From Oscillospiraceae bacterium (GTDB lineage: Bacteria; Bacillota; Clostridia; Oscillospirales; Oscillospiraceae), in NCBI GenBank assembly GCA_015067885.1, contig SVLO01000007.1:1-64000 (forward strand): a stretch of DNA of 64,000 nt, given 5' to 3'. Shown piece after piece: positions 52,647 through 61,192 of this stretch. The position numbers were made by a program, and so were the translations under genes. How positions within the stretch are numbered: position 1 is the stretch's first letter; the number at the start of each line of letters is the position of its first letter. The notes beneath the pieces were generated by a model. That model was not told the DNA's origin. It saw only the letters and a program-made list of their open reading frames with translations, and made no database searches.

Positions 52647-52723
52647 TGGTCCGAGTGACAGGATTCGAACCTGCGGCATCCTGCTCCCAAAGCAGGCGCG
52701 CTACCAACTGCGCTACACCCGGA
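52647..52723 (-). tRNA. tRNA-Pro (anticodon TGG)
   Basis: 77 bases with encoded CCA. Acceptor TCCGGGT pairs with the 3' ACTCGGA, anticodon stem CCTGC/GCAGG with loop TTTGGGA (anticodon TGG), T-loop TTCGAAT. It lies 31 bases upstream of cysK and may be on the same transcript. Confidence 0.97.
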
Positions 52724-52737
52724 TATTACACCACCAC

Positions 52738-52766
52738 AGTATAATATATCCATCCAACGATTGCAA
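52738..52766 (-). promoter_or_regulatory. Promoter of tRNA-Pro
   Basis: TTGCAA (52761-52766), 17-base spacer, TATACT (52738-52743) on the minus strand. The -35 is shared with the trmB promoter. Confidence 0.75.
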
Positions 52767-52789
52767 GTATTCTTTTCCTGTGGTAAGAT
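52761..52789 (+). promoter_or_regulatory. Promoter of trmB, sharing its -35 hexamer
   Basis: The self-complementary TTGCAA (52761-52766) also serves the plus strand: 17-base spacer, TAAGAT (52784-52789), 20 bases before the trmB start. Confidence 0.7.
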
Positions 52790-52809
52790 ATTCGGTGAGG
52801 TGAATCCCA

Positions 52810-53514
52810 ATGAGAATGAGAAAGAAACCCAATCTGATCCCCCGGATGGAGCGGTGCGGCCACCTGCTGGTGGACACGTCCGAGCAGCCCTTCCCCAACC
52901 GCGGCCACTGGCGGGACCTGATGCCCGGCGCCACCGCCCTGCATCTGGAGCTCGGCTGCGGCAAGGGCCGCTTCACAGTGGAGACCGCCGCCCAAAATCC
53001 CGACGTGCTGCACGTGGCTGTGGAGCGGGTCCCCGACGCCATGGTCATCGCCATGGAGCGTGCCAAGGAGCTGGGCCTGACCAACGTGTTCTTCGTGGAC
53101 GACGACGCCCGCCGCCTGCCGGAGCTATTCGCTCCCGACGAGGTGGACCGGATTTATGTTAACTTCTGCGACCCCTGGCCCGGTCATCGGCACTCCAAGC
53201 GCCGCCTGACCGCCGTGGGCTTTTTGGAGCTGTACCGCCAGGTCCTCAAGGACGGCGGACAGATCCACTTCAAGACAGACAACCGGGACCTGTACGAATG
53301 GTCCCTGTTCCAGTTCCCCAAGGCCGCCTTTGAGCTGTCCCAGGTCACCCGCAACCTGCATGAAAACGGCATCTGCGGGGTCATGACCGACTACGAGGAG
53401 AAGTTCCACAACCTGGGCACCCCCATCAACCGCTGCGTGGGTACCAAGCTGTTCCGCGAGGCTCCCCCCACCCCCGAAATTCCCGACGACGAGCCGGAGC
53501 AGGACGAAGAATAA
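52810..53514 (+). CDS. trmB: tRNA (guanine-N7)-methyltransferase
   Basis: 234 residues, ATG 52810 after GAGGTG. SAM motif I LELGCGKGRFTVE, motif with VAVERVPDAMVIAMERA, and the family core NFCDPWPGHRHSKRRL (usual form NFSDPWPKKRHxKRRL), then DGGQIHFKTDN. It methylates G46 of tRNAs. An acidic tail (PDDEPEQDEE) extends the C-terminus. Confidence 0.96.
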   Translation: MRMRKKPNLIPRMERCGHLLVDTSEQPFPNRGHWRDLMPGATALHLELGCGKGRFTVETAAQNPDVLHVAVERVPDAMVIAMERAKELGLTNVFFVDDDARRLPELFAPDEVDRIYVNFCDPWPGHRHSKRRLTAVGFLELYRQVLKDGGQIHFKTDNRDLYEWSLFQFPKAAFELSQVTRNLHENGICGVMTDYEEKFHNLGTPINRCVGTKLFREAPPTPEIPDDEPEQDEE

Positions 53515-53517
53515 AGC

Positions 53518-53555
53518 AACACCCCCGAGGAAGCTCCTCGGGGGTGTTCGTTTTA
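53518..53555. terminator. Terminator of trmB, also downstream of the feo operon
   Basis: Stem AACACCCCCGAGG / CCTCGGGGGTGTT followed by CGTTTTA on the plus strand. Confidence 0.88.
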
Positions 53556-53687
53556 CTCGTGGGGGCAGCTTTTGCACTTGCTGCAGTCGCCGCAGCAACC
53601 GCCGCCCTGTTTATGGCTGCGCCAGATGGAATAGATCACCAGTCCGACCACAAGGGCCAGCACCGCAATTACAATGATATCGCCCAC
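53553..53687 (-). CDS. FeoB-associated Cys-rich membrane peptide
   Basis: 44 residues with GTG start 53687, five bases after AGG; GTG 53693 would add two residues. One membrane helix (DIIVIAVLALVVGLVIYSIW) and a C-terminal cluster of Cys (GGGCCGDCSKCKSCPHE). It starts eight bases after the feoB stop. This matches the small FeoB-associated Cys-rich proteins that accompany clostridial FeoB, thought to assist ferrous iron uptake. Confidence 0.82.
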   Translation of the reverse strand: MGDIIVIAVLALVVGLVIYSIWRSHKQGGGCCGDCSKCKSCPHE

Positions 53688-53694
53688 AGGCACC

Positions 53695-55881
53695 TCACTT
53701 CCCCGCGCCTACACCGTCAAGGCGATTGACTTTACCAGCCTTGTAGCCCTTGCGGAACACCAGCCAAACGAGGGCAGCCAGCACCACAATCGCCACCACA
53801 GTCCACACGCTGAAGGGGGCGGTGCCGCTGATCAGGCCGCCAATCTGATAGACGACCATAGCAATGGCATAGGCAAACACGCACATATATCCAATGGCGA
53901 AAGCCGTCCACTTGCCGCTGTTCATCTCCCGCCGGATGGCACCCATAGCTGCAAAGCAGGGAGCGCACAGCAGGTTGAAAATCATGAAGCTGTAGGCACG
54001 CAGGGGGCCGAAGTCCCGGGCCACCAGGCCCCAGATCTCGTCGCCGGTCTCGGACAGCTCCCCGGCGTAGTTGTAGAGGGTACCGAAGGTCATAACGACC
54101 TCCTCCTTGGCAATGAGGCCCGTGACGGTGGCCACGGCGGCCTTCCAGGCCATATCGCCCATCCAACCCAGGGGATAGAAGATCCAGGCGATCATCTTGC
54201 CCATGGTGGCCAGCAGGGAGTAGTTGTTGTCCTCCACCACGCCGAACACGCCGTTCTGGAAGCCGTAGCTCTGCAGGAACCACAGCACGATGGAACTCAG
54301 CAGCACGATGGTGGTGGCCCGCTTGACAAAGTCCCAACCGCGCTCCAGCGTGGTGCGGGCCACGTTGCGGACCGAGGGCAGGTGGTAGGCGGGCAGCTCC
54401 ATAACGAAGGGAGCCGCATCCCCGGCCAGGGCCTTAAACTTCTTCAAAATCACACCGGACACCACCACGGCGGCGATGCCGATGAGGAAGGCAGACAGGG
54501 CCACCAGGGGGGAATTGTCAAACACAGCGCCGGCAAACAGACCGATGATGGGCATCTTGGCGCCGCAGGGAATAAAGCCGGTAGTCATGACGGTGATTTT
54601 ACGGTCACGCTCGGTCTCGATGGTGCGGGAGGCCAAAATACCCGGCACGCCGCAGCCGGTAGCCACCAACATGGGGATGATGGACTTGCCGGACAGGCCG
54701 AACTTGCGCAGGATCCGGTCCATAATAAAGGCCACACGGGCCATGTAGCCGATGTCCTCCAAAACAGACAGCAGCAGGGACAGCACCAAAATCTGCGGCA
54801 CGAAGCCCAGCACTGCGCCCACACCGGCCAAAATGCCGTCCATAATCAGCCCGTACAGCCAGCCGCTGACCCCTAGGGTGGTCAGGATGCCGTCGAAGAA
54901 GGTGGGGACCCACTGGCCAAACAGCACGTCGTTGGCCCAGTCGGTACCCATAGTACCGATGGAGAAGGGATAGCTGCCCATAGCGATGGCGTACATCAGG
55001 TACATGACACCGGCGAAAATGGGCAGAGCCAAAATGCGGTTGGTCACGATGCGGTCGATCTTCCCCGACAGGGTCAGGCCGTGCTTGGCCCGCTTCTTCT
55101 TCACCGCCCGGCCCACAATGTCCGTGATGTAGCGATAACGCTGGTCGGCAATGATGCTCTCGGCATCGTCATCCAGCTCCCGCTCACAGTCAGCAATATG
55201 CTTTTCCAGATGTTCCAACAGCTCTGCATCCAGGCCCAGCTCGGCGCGGACGTTCTCGTCCCGCTCGAACATCTTGATGGCGTACCAGCGCAGATAGTTG
55301 CCCAGCACCTTGCCCTCGATAGACTCCTCAATGTGGGCCAGGGCGTGTTCCACGCTGCCGTTGAACACGTGGGGCATCTCGCCGTGGCTGTGGTTGCGGG
55401 CCAGCTCCACGGCCTTGGCCGCCGCCTCTGCACAGCCTTCCCCCTTCAGAGCGCTGATCTCCATTACCACGCAGCCCAGGGCGCGGCCCAGCTTCTCCAG
55501 GTCGATCTCATCCCCGGCCTTGCGCACCAGGTCGATCATATTCACCGCAACCACCACAGGATGGCCCAGCTCAATAAGCTGGGTGGTCAGGTAGAGATTT
55601 CGCTCAATATTGGTGCCGTCCACAATGTTCAAGATGGCATCGGGATGCTCATTGACCAGATAAGTACGGGTGACCACTTCCTCCGGCGAATAAGGAGAAA
55701 GAGAATAAATACCGGGCAGGTCCTGAATGACGACATCCTTATGGCCCTTCAGCCGCCCCTCCTTCTTCTCCACCGTAACGCCGGGCCAGTTGCCCACATA
55801 CTGATTGGAGCCGGTCAGGTGATTGAACAGGGTGGTCTTACCGCTGTTGGGATTGCCCGCAAGGGCAATTTTAATGTCCAT
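53695..55881 (-). CDS. feoB: Ferrous iron transporter FeoB
   Basis: 728 residues from ATG 55881, the second of two near ATGs and the one correctly spaced to AAGGA. N-terminal G domain: GNPNSGKTTLF (G1), DLPG (G3), NMID (G4). Helical GDI spacer domain to about 270, then the membrane part with about nine helices and the two Gate/nucleoside-recognition Cys segments (GCGVPGILASR and PCGAKMPIIG). It imports Fe2+ driven by or gated by GTP. Between feoA and feoB lies a box matching the operators upstream. Confidence 0.96.
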   Translation of the reverse strand: MDIKIALAGNPNSGKTTLFNHLTGSNQYVGNWPGVTVEKKEGRLKGHKDVVIQDLPGIYSLSPYSPEEVVTRTYLVNEHPDAILNIVDGTNIERNLYLTTQLIELGHPVVVAVNMIDLVRKAGDEIDLEKLGRALGCVVMEISALKGEGCAEAAAKAVELARNHSHGEMPHVFNGSVEHALAHIEESIEGKVLGNYLRWYAIKMFERDENVRAELGLDAELLEHLEKHIADCERELDDDAESIIADQRYRYITDIVGRAVKKKRAKHGLTLSGKIDRIVTNRILALPIFAGVMYLMYAIAMGSYPFSIGTMGTDWANDVLFGQWVPTFFDGILTTLGVSGWLYGLIMDGILAGVGAVLGFVPQILVLSLLLSVLEDIGYMARVAFIMDRILRKFGLSGKSIIPMLVATGCGVPGILASRTIETERDRKITVMTTGFIPCGAKMPIIGLFAGAVFDNSPLVALSAFLIGIAAVVVSGVILKKFKALAGDAAPFVMELPAYHLPSVRNVARTTLERGWDFVKRATTIVLLSSIVLWFLQSYGFQNGVFGVVEDNNYSLLATMGKMIAWIFYPLGWMGDMAWKAAVATVTGLIAKEEVVMTFGTLYNYAGELSETGDEIWGLVARDFGPLRAYSFMIFNLLCAPCFAAMGAIRREMNSGKWTAFAIGYMCVFAYAIAMVVYQIGGLISGTAPFSVWTVVAIVVLAALVWLVFRKGYKAGKVNRLDGVGAGK

Positions 55882-55899
55882 TTCCATCTTCCTTTCGCA

Positions 55900-55915
55900 G
55901 TTAGTCTTAACTAAC
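55900..55915. promoter_or_regulatory. 16-bp palindrome between feoA and feoB (metal-regulator-like box)
   Basis: GTTAGTCTTAACTAAC, six-base perfect arms around four bases; same length and half-sites as the boxes at 56193 and 56241. Confidence 0.6.
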
Positions 55916-55937
55916 TATCGTGCATAAAAAAGCGGTG

Positions 55938-56159
55938 TCACTCCACCTCGATCATTTCGGCATCTGCCTTACGCAGACTCAAGGCGTAACCACGCAGGTC
56001 CAGCTCCATGGGATCGCCCAAAGGAGCCACCTTTCGCACGTAAATTTCCACGCCCTTGGTAATGCCCATATCCATAATGCGGCGGCGGACGGGTCCCTCT
56101 CCATTCAGCTTGACCACCACGGCACATTTGCCCACAGGCACATCTTTTAATGTCTTCAT
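55938..56159 (-). CDS. feoA: FeoA ferrous iron transport accessory protein
   Basis: 73 residues from ATG 56159, after GAGGAGGGG; GTG 56165 is an alternative. SH3-like fold with the family marks RRRIMDMGITKGVEIYV and APLGDPMELDLRGYALSLRK. It interacts with FeoB. First gene of the operon, directly behind the regulated promoter. Confidence 0.95.
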   Translation of the reverse strand: MKTLKDVPVGKCAVVVKLNGEGPVRRRIMDMGITKGVEIYVRKVAPLGDPMELDLRGYALSLRKADAEMIEVE

Positions 56160-56192
56160 GTTCACCCCTCCTCGCTCTCGCCGGGTTTGCGA

Positions 56193-56256
56193 GTTAGCTT
56201 CATCTAACTTTCACGGGTGAGTATACACCCTCGCACAAAAGTTGTCAATAGCTAAC
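56193..56256. promoter_or_regulatory. Two operator-like boxes flanking the feoAB promoter
   Basis: GTTAGCTTCATCTAAC (56193-56208) lies just downstream of the -10; GTTGTCAATAGCTAAC (56241-56256) covers the -35. Both are 16 bases, with GTTAG/CTAAC half-sites (the second imperfect), as expected for a DtxR/MntR-type iron repressor. Confidence 0.65.
56220..56248 (-). promoter_or_regulatory. Promoter of feoAB
   Basis: TTGACA (56243-56248), 17-base spacer, extended TGTATACT with -10 at 56220-56225 on the minus strand. Confidence 0.88.
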
Positions 56257-56271
56257 TGAAATTTTTTCCAA

Positions 56272-56306
56272 AAAGACACCCCCATGTATCATACATGGGG
56301 GTGTCC
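56272..56306 (-). terminator. Terminator of the uvrC-side operon (after the coiled-coil gene)
   Basis: Stem GACACCCCCATGTAT / ATACATGGGGGTGTC with TTTTTGG on the minus strand, immediately before the feo promoter. Confidence 0.92.
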
Positions 56307-56319
56307 TGCCTTTTTGTTG

Positions 56320-56841
56320 TCAGTTATCCTCTGCCTCAGCGTCGAACACGAGGCGGGAAACGGTGCTTGTAACAGGTCCGGGGGCCCCGGCGGCGGCCCG
56401 GAAGCGGACGCGGGAACCCTGAATTTCCTTGTACGCCTCGGCCACAGCCTCCTCAGTGCGGCGCAGGGCATCCTCGCAGTACTCGTTGGCAGAGCGCTTG
56501 AGTTCGCGGCTGCGCTCCTCCGCCTGCTGCATCATCTCGGCGCTGCGCTGGCGAGCCTGGGCATAAATCTCGTTTTCAGCCAGCATCTGCTTGGCCTTAT
56601 CCTCCGCCTGCTGGCGGATCAGGTCCGCCTCCCGCTTGGCGGAGGCGATGTACTCCGTGCGCATATCCAAAAGGCGCTTGGCCTCAGCCAGTTCCATGGG
56701 GAACTGAGCGCGAATATCGTCGATGAGATCCAAAGCACGGTCCCGCTCCACAGCGCACTTATCGCCGGAGAACGGCACATTCTTCGCCTCATCCACCATT
56801 TCAAAGAGCATATCCAGCAATTCTTCCACTCCGCTTGCCAT
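56320..56841 (-). CDS. Coiled-coil protein of unknown function next to coaD
   Basis: 173 residues from ATG 56841 (GGAAGGG upstream), one base after the coaD stop. Almost entirely helical and charged; residues 50-135 form a coiled coil (IRQQAEDKAKQMLAENEIYA region), without a membrane helix. It resembles F-type b subunits only in composition. Genes of this type often accompany coaD and rsmD in clostridia, possibly in division or septum processes; no function can be claimed. Confidence 0.75.
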   Translation of the reverse strand: MASGVEELLDMLFEMVDEAKNVPFSGDKCAVERDRALDLIDDIRAQFPMELAEAKRLLDMRTEYIASAKREADLIRQQAEDKAKQMLAENEIYAQARQRSAEMMQQAEERSRELKRSANEYCEDALRRTEEAVAEAYKEIQGSRVRFRAAAGAPGPVTSTVSRLVFDAEAEDN

Positions 56842-56842
56842 A

Positions 56843-57343
56843 TCAGTTACCCTTCCTTTCTTGTATCTGCTTTGCGCGTGCATTTACGTCATCTATAATT
56901 TCCCGGGGGACGAAATCGGTCAAATCCGCCCCATACTTGGCCAGCTCCTTCACCACGGTGGAGCTGAGATAGGTATATTTCTCGCTGGAGGCGAGGAACA
57001 TGGTCTCCAGCTCCGGGTTGAGCTTGCGGTTGGTCACCGCCATCTGAAACTCCTGCTCGAAGTCGGACACGGCCCGCAGTCCCTTGACCACCACGTGAGC
57101 GCCCCGGCGTTTGGCATAGGTGGCCAGCAGCTCGTCAGAGAAATCGACCTCCACGTTATCAAACCGCGCCGTCGCCCGGCGCAGCATATCCACCCGCTCG
57201 TCGGGGGTGAACATTCCCTGCTTGTTAAAGTTGACCATCACGCAGACGATGACCTTATCGAAGCAGCGGCTGGCCCGCTTGATGATGTTCAGATGGCCCA
57301 GCGTCACCGGGTCAAAGCTGCCGGGATAGATGGCAATGCTCAT
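56843..57343 (-). CDS. coaD: Phosphopantetheine adenylyltransferase
   Basis: 166 residues. Nucleotidyltransferase motif GSFDPVTLGHLNII (HxGH form) at the N-terminus, EVDFSDELLATYAKRRGAHVVVKGLR and the ISSTxVKE-type end TYLSSTVVKELA. It makes dephospho-CoA from phosphopantetheine. Overlaps rsmD by four bases, so translation is coupled. Confidence 0.97.
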   Translation of the reverse strand: MSIAIYPGSFDPVTLGHLNIIKRASRCFDKVIVCVMVNFNKQGMFTPDERVDMLRRATARFDNVEVDFSDELLATYAKRRGAHVVVKGLRAVSDFEQEFQMAVTNRKLNPELETMFLASSEKYTYLSSTVVKELAKYGADLTDFVPREIIDDVNARAKQIQERKGN

Positions 57344-57897
57344 AGGGTCCCACTCCCCTGTCGGCGGTATACAGTCAGCTTGATTTTGCCATAGCGGTAC
57401 TCTTTCCCCTTTTCGTAGGGGGCGGCCAGTTCCGGCAATGGGGCGCTGTCTGCACTTTCACACACCATTATACCATGTTCCGCCAAAATGTCAAACTTTC
57501 CGATGGCAAAAATACAGTTTTCCAGCAACGGCGTGTTGTATGGCGGGTCCAACAGGATCAGGTCAAATTTTTCCCGGCTGCCGGTCAAGAACGCAAGGGA
57601 CTCCCCCTGCACCACCCGGGCCTTGTCCGAAAAGCCGGTGGCCTGCAAATTCTCCCTGATGATCGCCGCGGCCTGACGGCTTTGGTCCACGAAGGTGCAG
57701 CTTGCCGCACCGCGGGACAGGGCCTCGATCCCCAATTGGCCGGTGCCGCCGAACAGGTCCAGCACCTTTCTGCCCTCGATATCAAATTGTACGATATTGA
57801 ACAGGGATTCCTTCACCTTGTCGGTGGTGGGCCGGGTGTCCATGCCGGGCAGCTCCTTCAGCCGCCGGCCCCGGGCTGTGCCGGAAATTACGCGCAT
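57340..57897 (-). CDS. rsmD: 16S rRNA (guanine(966)-N2)-methyltransferase
   Basis: 185 residues, ATG 57897 after GGAAG. SAM-binding VLDLFGGTGQLGIEALSRGA and the catalytic LILLDPPYNTPL (NPPY-type motif). The start MRVISGTARGRRL is characteristic. First gene of the rsmD-coaD-coiled-coil operon. Confidence 0.96.
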   Translation of the reverse strand: MRVISGTARGRRLKELPGMDTRPTTDKVKESLFNIVQFDIEGRKVLDLFGGTGQLGIEALSRGAASCTFVDQSRQAAAIIRENLQATGFSDKARVVQGESLAFLTGSREKFDLILLDPPYNTPLLENCIFAIGKFDILAEHGIMVCESADSAPLPELAAPYEKGKEYRYGKIKLTVYRRQGSGTL

Positions 57898-57942
57898 GAT
57901 TCTTCTTCCTTTCTCTGCAACGGCGCGCCGGGTCGTCGCGCC

Positions 57943-59763
57943 CTACGCGTTCTTAAAATACTCATACACCGCCCGGGCGGTGCGCTTGTCCACCACTTCC
58001 GCCAGTTGCTCCAAACTTGCGGCTTTGATGGCCTTGACGGTCTTAAAATGCTTCAAAAGCTGCTGCCGCCGTTTCTCTCCCACCCCGGGAATATTGTCCA
58101 GCACCGAGCGTTTGACCCGGTCAGACTGTAGCTTGCGGTGGTACTCGATGGCAAAGCGGTGGGTATCCTCCTGGATTTGGCCGATAAGAGCAAACAGGGC
58201 GGGAATGGCCTGAATTCCGATCTCCCGCCCGTCCGGGCCGATGAGGGCCCGGGTGCGATGGCGGTCATCCTTGACCATTCCGTAAGCGGGGATGCTCACA
58301 CCCATCTGCTCCATGACCTCCACGGCAACCCGCACGTGTTCCTGCCCGCCGTCTATGAGCAGCAGGTCAGGGCGCCCGCCAAAGGCCTCGTCCCCATCCA
58401 GCAGCCGCTGCAAACGGCGCTGCAGCACCTGTGCCATGGCGGCATAGTCGTCCGGGCCGTCCATGTTACGCAGCTTGAAATGCCGCCAGTCGCTCTTGCG
58501 CGGGCGGCCATCCTCATACACCACCATGGATGCCACGATGTCACTGCCCCCGGTGTTGGAGATGTCGTAAGACTCCACACGCCGTGGCGGCTCGGCAAGG
58601 CCCAGCATACGGCCCAGGGTCTGCAGCAGCTTGCTCTGCCGCTCGGCTCGGTTGGTGGCCCGCTCCACTTCCTCCCGGGCATTTTGATTGGCCAGCCGGA
58701 TCAATTCCACCTTTGCCCCCCTCTGGGGTGTCAGCAGTTCCACCTTATGTCCCACCTGCTCGGTAAACAGGCGGGTCAGGGCCACCGCGTCGTCCAGCTC
58801 ACAGGGCAGCAAAATCTGCCGGGGCAGCTCCCCCCGCCCGGCATAATACTGCCGCACAAGGCCGGAGATGATCTCTTGCTCGGCCTCCTCCATGGGGGTG
58901 TCGATGAGTTCCATGTCTTTGGCGGTCAGGTCGCCATCCACGTAGTGCAGCACCACGAAGCAGCTTTTGACCTCGCCCCGGAAAAAGCCGGTCACGTCGG
59001 TGTCGGCCAGGGAGCCGGCCACCACCTTCTGCCGCTTGCTCAAAAGCTCAATGGCACGCAGCCGGTCCCGAAGCAGGGCCGCCTGCTCAAAACGCAGGTC
59101 CTCTGCCGCCCGCTCCATCTCAGCGGTCAACTCCGCCGTCACATCCTTGAACCGCCCTTCCAGCAGGCCGATGGCCTGGGTGATGGCACGGTCGTGGTCG
59201 GATCTCATCCCCGCATCCCGGCAATAGCCGTCACATTGACCCATGTGGTGGTTCAGACAGGGGCGCTCCCTGCCGATGTCCCGGGGAAACTGTTTCCCAC
59301 AGGCGGGCAGGCGGAGTGCATTCCGGATGGCGTCAATGATGGCCTGCGTGCTTCCCCGGCTGGCGTAGGGGCCGAAGTAGCGCGCCCCATCCTGGGCCGG
59401 GCGGTTGGCCAGGGAAAAGCGGGGGTATTCCTCCCCCACGGAAAGACGGATGTGGGGATACCCCTTGTCGTCCTTCAGCAGGATGTTGTACCGGGGCTGG
59501 TGCCGCTTGATAAGGGAGTTTTCCAGCACCAGGGCCTCGAACTCGCTGTCTGCAATGATGACGTCAAAATGGTCGATCTGGGCCACCATGGCCCGGGTCT
59601 TGCCGGAGTGGCCGGCAGAGTCCTGAAAGTATTGGCTCACACGGTTGCGCAAGGCTTTTGCCTTGCCAACGTAGATGACCTGGCTGTGCTTGTCCTGCAT
59701 GATGTAGACGCCAGGCTTCAGGGGCAGCGAATGTGCCTTATCCCGCAATTGCTCAAAGGTCAT
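57943..59763 (-). CDS. uvrC: Excinuclease ABC subunit C
   Basis: 606 residues, ATG 59763 after AAAGGAGG. Order of domains: GIY-YIG nuclease (GVYIMQD, IYVGKAKALRNRV), a four-Cys region near residue 150 (CGKQFP...CLNHHMGQCDGYC), UvrB-interacting UVR helix pair (about 200-235), the RNase-H-like 5' nuclease with SYDISNTGGSDIVASMVV, and C-terminal helix-hairpin-helix (NIPGVGEKRRQQLLKHF). It makes both incisions in nucleotide-excision repair. Confidence 0.97.
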   Translation of the reverse strand: MTFEQLRDKAHSLPLKPGVYIMQDKHSQVIYVGKAKALRNRVSQYFQDSAGHSGKTRAMVAQIDHFDVIIADSEFEALVLENSLIKRHQPRYNILLKDDKGYPHIRLSVGEEYPRFSLANRPAQDGARYFGPYASRGSTQAIIDAIRNALRLPACGKQFPRDIGRERPCLNHHMGQCDGYCRDAGMRSDHDRAITQAIGLLEGRFKDVTAELTAEMERAAEDLRFEQAALLRDRLRAIELLSKRQKVVAGSLADTDVTGFFRGEVKSCFVVLHYVDGDLTAKDMELIDTPMEEAEQEIISGLVRQYYAGRGELPRQILLPCELDDAVALTRLFTEQVGHKVELLTPQRGAKVELIRLANQNAREEVERATNRAERQSKLLQTLGRMLGLAEPPRRVESYDISNTGGSDIVASMVVYEDGRPRKSDWRHFKLRNMDGPDDYAAMAQVLQRRLQRLLDGDEAFGGRPDLLLIDGGQEHVRVAVEVMEQMGVSIPAYGMVKDDRHRTRALIGPDGREIGIQAIPALFALIGQIQEDTHRFAIEYHRKLQSDRVKRSVLDNIPGVGEKRRQQLLKHFKTVKAIKAASLEQLAEVVDKRTARAVYEYFKNA

Positions 59764-59799
59764 GGCGTGAGCCTCCTTTCACAGAATTTTCTGCTTTCG

Positions 59800-60585
59800 T
59801 TACGCCTGCTGGCCGCGGTAATATTCCACCCGATCGGCCAGCTTCTTCGCCGCCCGGCCGGCGTGCTGATAGTACTGCTCCGGTGTCCAGCCGTCGTACA
59901 CGTCGCTGGCCGGAGCGCACAGCTCCAGCATCAGGCTGCGGTCGTAGTCCACCGCCGCGATGGAGGCCGCCACCCGCTCGTAGTCGATTTTTCCGTCGTA
60001 GGGAATCAAGTGTTCGTCCCGCCCGAAGCGGTTGTCGTGGACGTGGAGCTGGCTGAGCCGATCACCGAACAGGGGCATATACCGCCGCCCGTTGGCAAAG
60101 GCCTCCTCATGTCCCACGTCCCAGCAGAAGCCGGCAGTGGGGAACTGCTCAAAGGCAAAGGCGATATTGGCCAAATACCGCTGGTTTTCAAAGGCGATCT
60201 TCACCCCGCGCTCGTCGGCATAGTCCACCAGCGCCTTAAACCGCTGATAACCCGCCTCGTTGATACGGGGCGCGACGCCGGAGGACAGGTGTACCACCGA
60301 CACGGGGATGCCGTTTGCCGCGCACAGGTCCACGCTGCGCTTTTGGCGGTCCAGCATGACCTCGCCCGCCTCCCCCTCCTGCCACAGGTCGTTGAGTTCC
60401 TTGCCCAGGGGGGCGTGGAGGCTTTCGCAGGCGATACCCGCTTTTTGGATGGCCTGCAGCAGGGCGTCCCGCCTGGGATTCTCCGCAATGACAAAGGTGG
60501 TTTCAAAGCCGTTTTCCCGCATCAGCCTGATCTGCAGATCAATGTCGATGTCGCCAAAGGCGTTCATGTTGATTCCGATTTTCAT
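59800..60585 (-). CDS. Sugar phosphate isomerase/epimerase, TIM barrel
   Basis: 261 residues from ATG 60585 (GAAGGA upstream). Metal-site strands: KIAFENQRYL, CWDVGHEEAF, QLHVHDNRFG, and a late Glu in SLMLELCAP. The Glu-Asp-His-Glu set is intact, unlike the barrel at 16618. It stands alone, 36 bases before uvrC on the same strand; substrate unknown. A fifth member of this family within the window. Confidence 0.82.
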   Translation of the reverse strand: MKIGINMNAFGDIDIDLQIRLMRENGFETTFVIAENPRRDALLQAIQKAGIACESLHAPLGKELNDLWQEGEAGEVMLDRQKRSVDLCAANGIPVSVVHLSSGVAPRINEAGYQRFKALVDYADERGVKIAFENQRYLANIAFAFEQFPTAGFCWDVGHEEAFANGRRYMPLFGDRLSQLHVHDNRFGRDEHLIPYDGKIDYERVAASIAAVDYDRSLMLELCAPASDVYDGWTPEQYYQHAGRAAKKLADRVEYYRGQQA

Positions 60586-60665
60586 GGATTTTCCTTCTTT
60601 CACACAGTGGGTTTGATTTATTATCTTCCATCACCGGAAAATTGTCAACCGCAAAGGAATGTGGG

Positions 60666-60706
60666 AACAAAAAACGGCATAGTCGAATGTTCTTCGACTA
60701 TGCCGA
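60666..60706 (-). terminator. Terminator of the HPr gene
   Basis: Thirteen-base perfect stem CGGCATAGTCGAA / TTCGACTATGCCG with TTTTTTGTT on the minus strand. Confidence 0.93.
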
Positions 60707-60729
60707 TATTTTGGGTGTGACCTATTTGC

Positions 60730-60993
60730 TTACTCAGCGAAATCAGAAGAAATCAGCTGAACCAGCGCCTCGACAGCTTCCTGCTCGTCGGCGCCGTCCG
60801 CAATCAGATTGATAGCGGTGCCCTTGATAATGCCCAGGGAGAGAACGCCCAGCAGGCTCTTGGCGTTGACCTTGCGATCCTCGCGCTCGACCCAGATGGA
60901 ACTTTTGAACTCGTTGGCCTTCTGAATGAAGAACGTGGCAGGGCGAGCGTGCAGGCCCACCTGATTGTTCACAATGGCTTCCTTGCTATACAT
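60730..60993 (-). CDS. HPr family phosphocarrier protein
   Basis: 87 residues from ATG 60993, with GGAGG 12 bases upstream (a little far). GLHARPATFF contains the phosphorylatable His (His15 position) and NAKSLLGVLSLGI the regulatory Ser (Ser46 position), so it is a true HPr rather than Crh. It carries phosphate from enzyme I to PTS transporters and, as Ser-P, acts with CcpA. Single gene, with no ptsI beside it. Confidence 0.94.
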   Translation of the reverse strand: MYSKEAIVNNQVGLHARPATFFIQKANEFKSSIWVEREDRKVNAKSLLGVLSLGIIKGTAINLIADGADEQEAVEALVQLISSDFAE

Positions 60994-61036
60994 ACTTGCT
61001 TTGCACCTCCGCTTCACACGGCGTATTTTCACCCAT

Positions 61037-61066
61037 AGCATATCAAATTACCCACTGTTTCGTCAA
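61037..61066 (-). promoter_or_regulatory. Promoter of the HPr gene
   Basis: TTGACG (61061-61066), 18-base spacer, TATGCT (61037-61042) on the minus strand. Confidence 0.7.
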
Positions 61067-61192
61067 CGGCAATTTGAACAAATCCACGGCCTTAAGTTGG
61101 TAAAAATAACAGTTTCCCCTGTCACTCTGCCCAAAAAATTGCTATGGACTTCTGCTGAACAACTGTCCATACATCACGGACATCCTCCGCGA

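Noticed and set aside
52616-52810. N-terminal extension of the cysteine synthase frame
   Set aside because: The extension reads through tRNA-Pro and its promoter; ATG 52615 has a ribosome site and the family start.
56320-56841. Second ATP synthase b subunit
   Set aside because: Similar charged coiled-coil composition only; there is no N-terminal membrane helix and its neighbours are coaD/rsmD.
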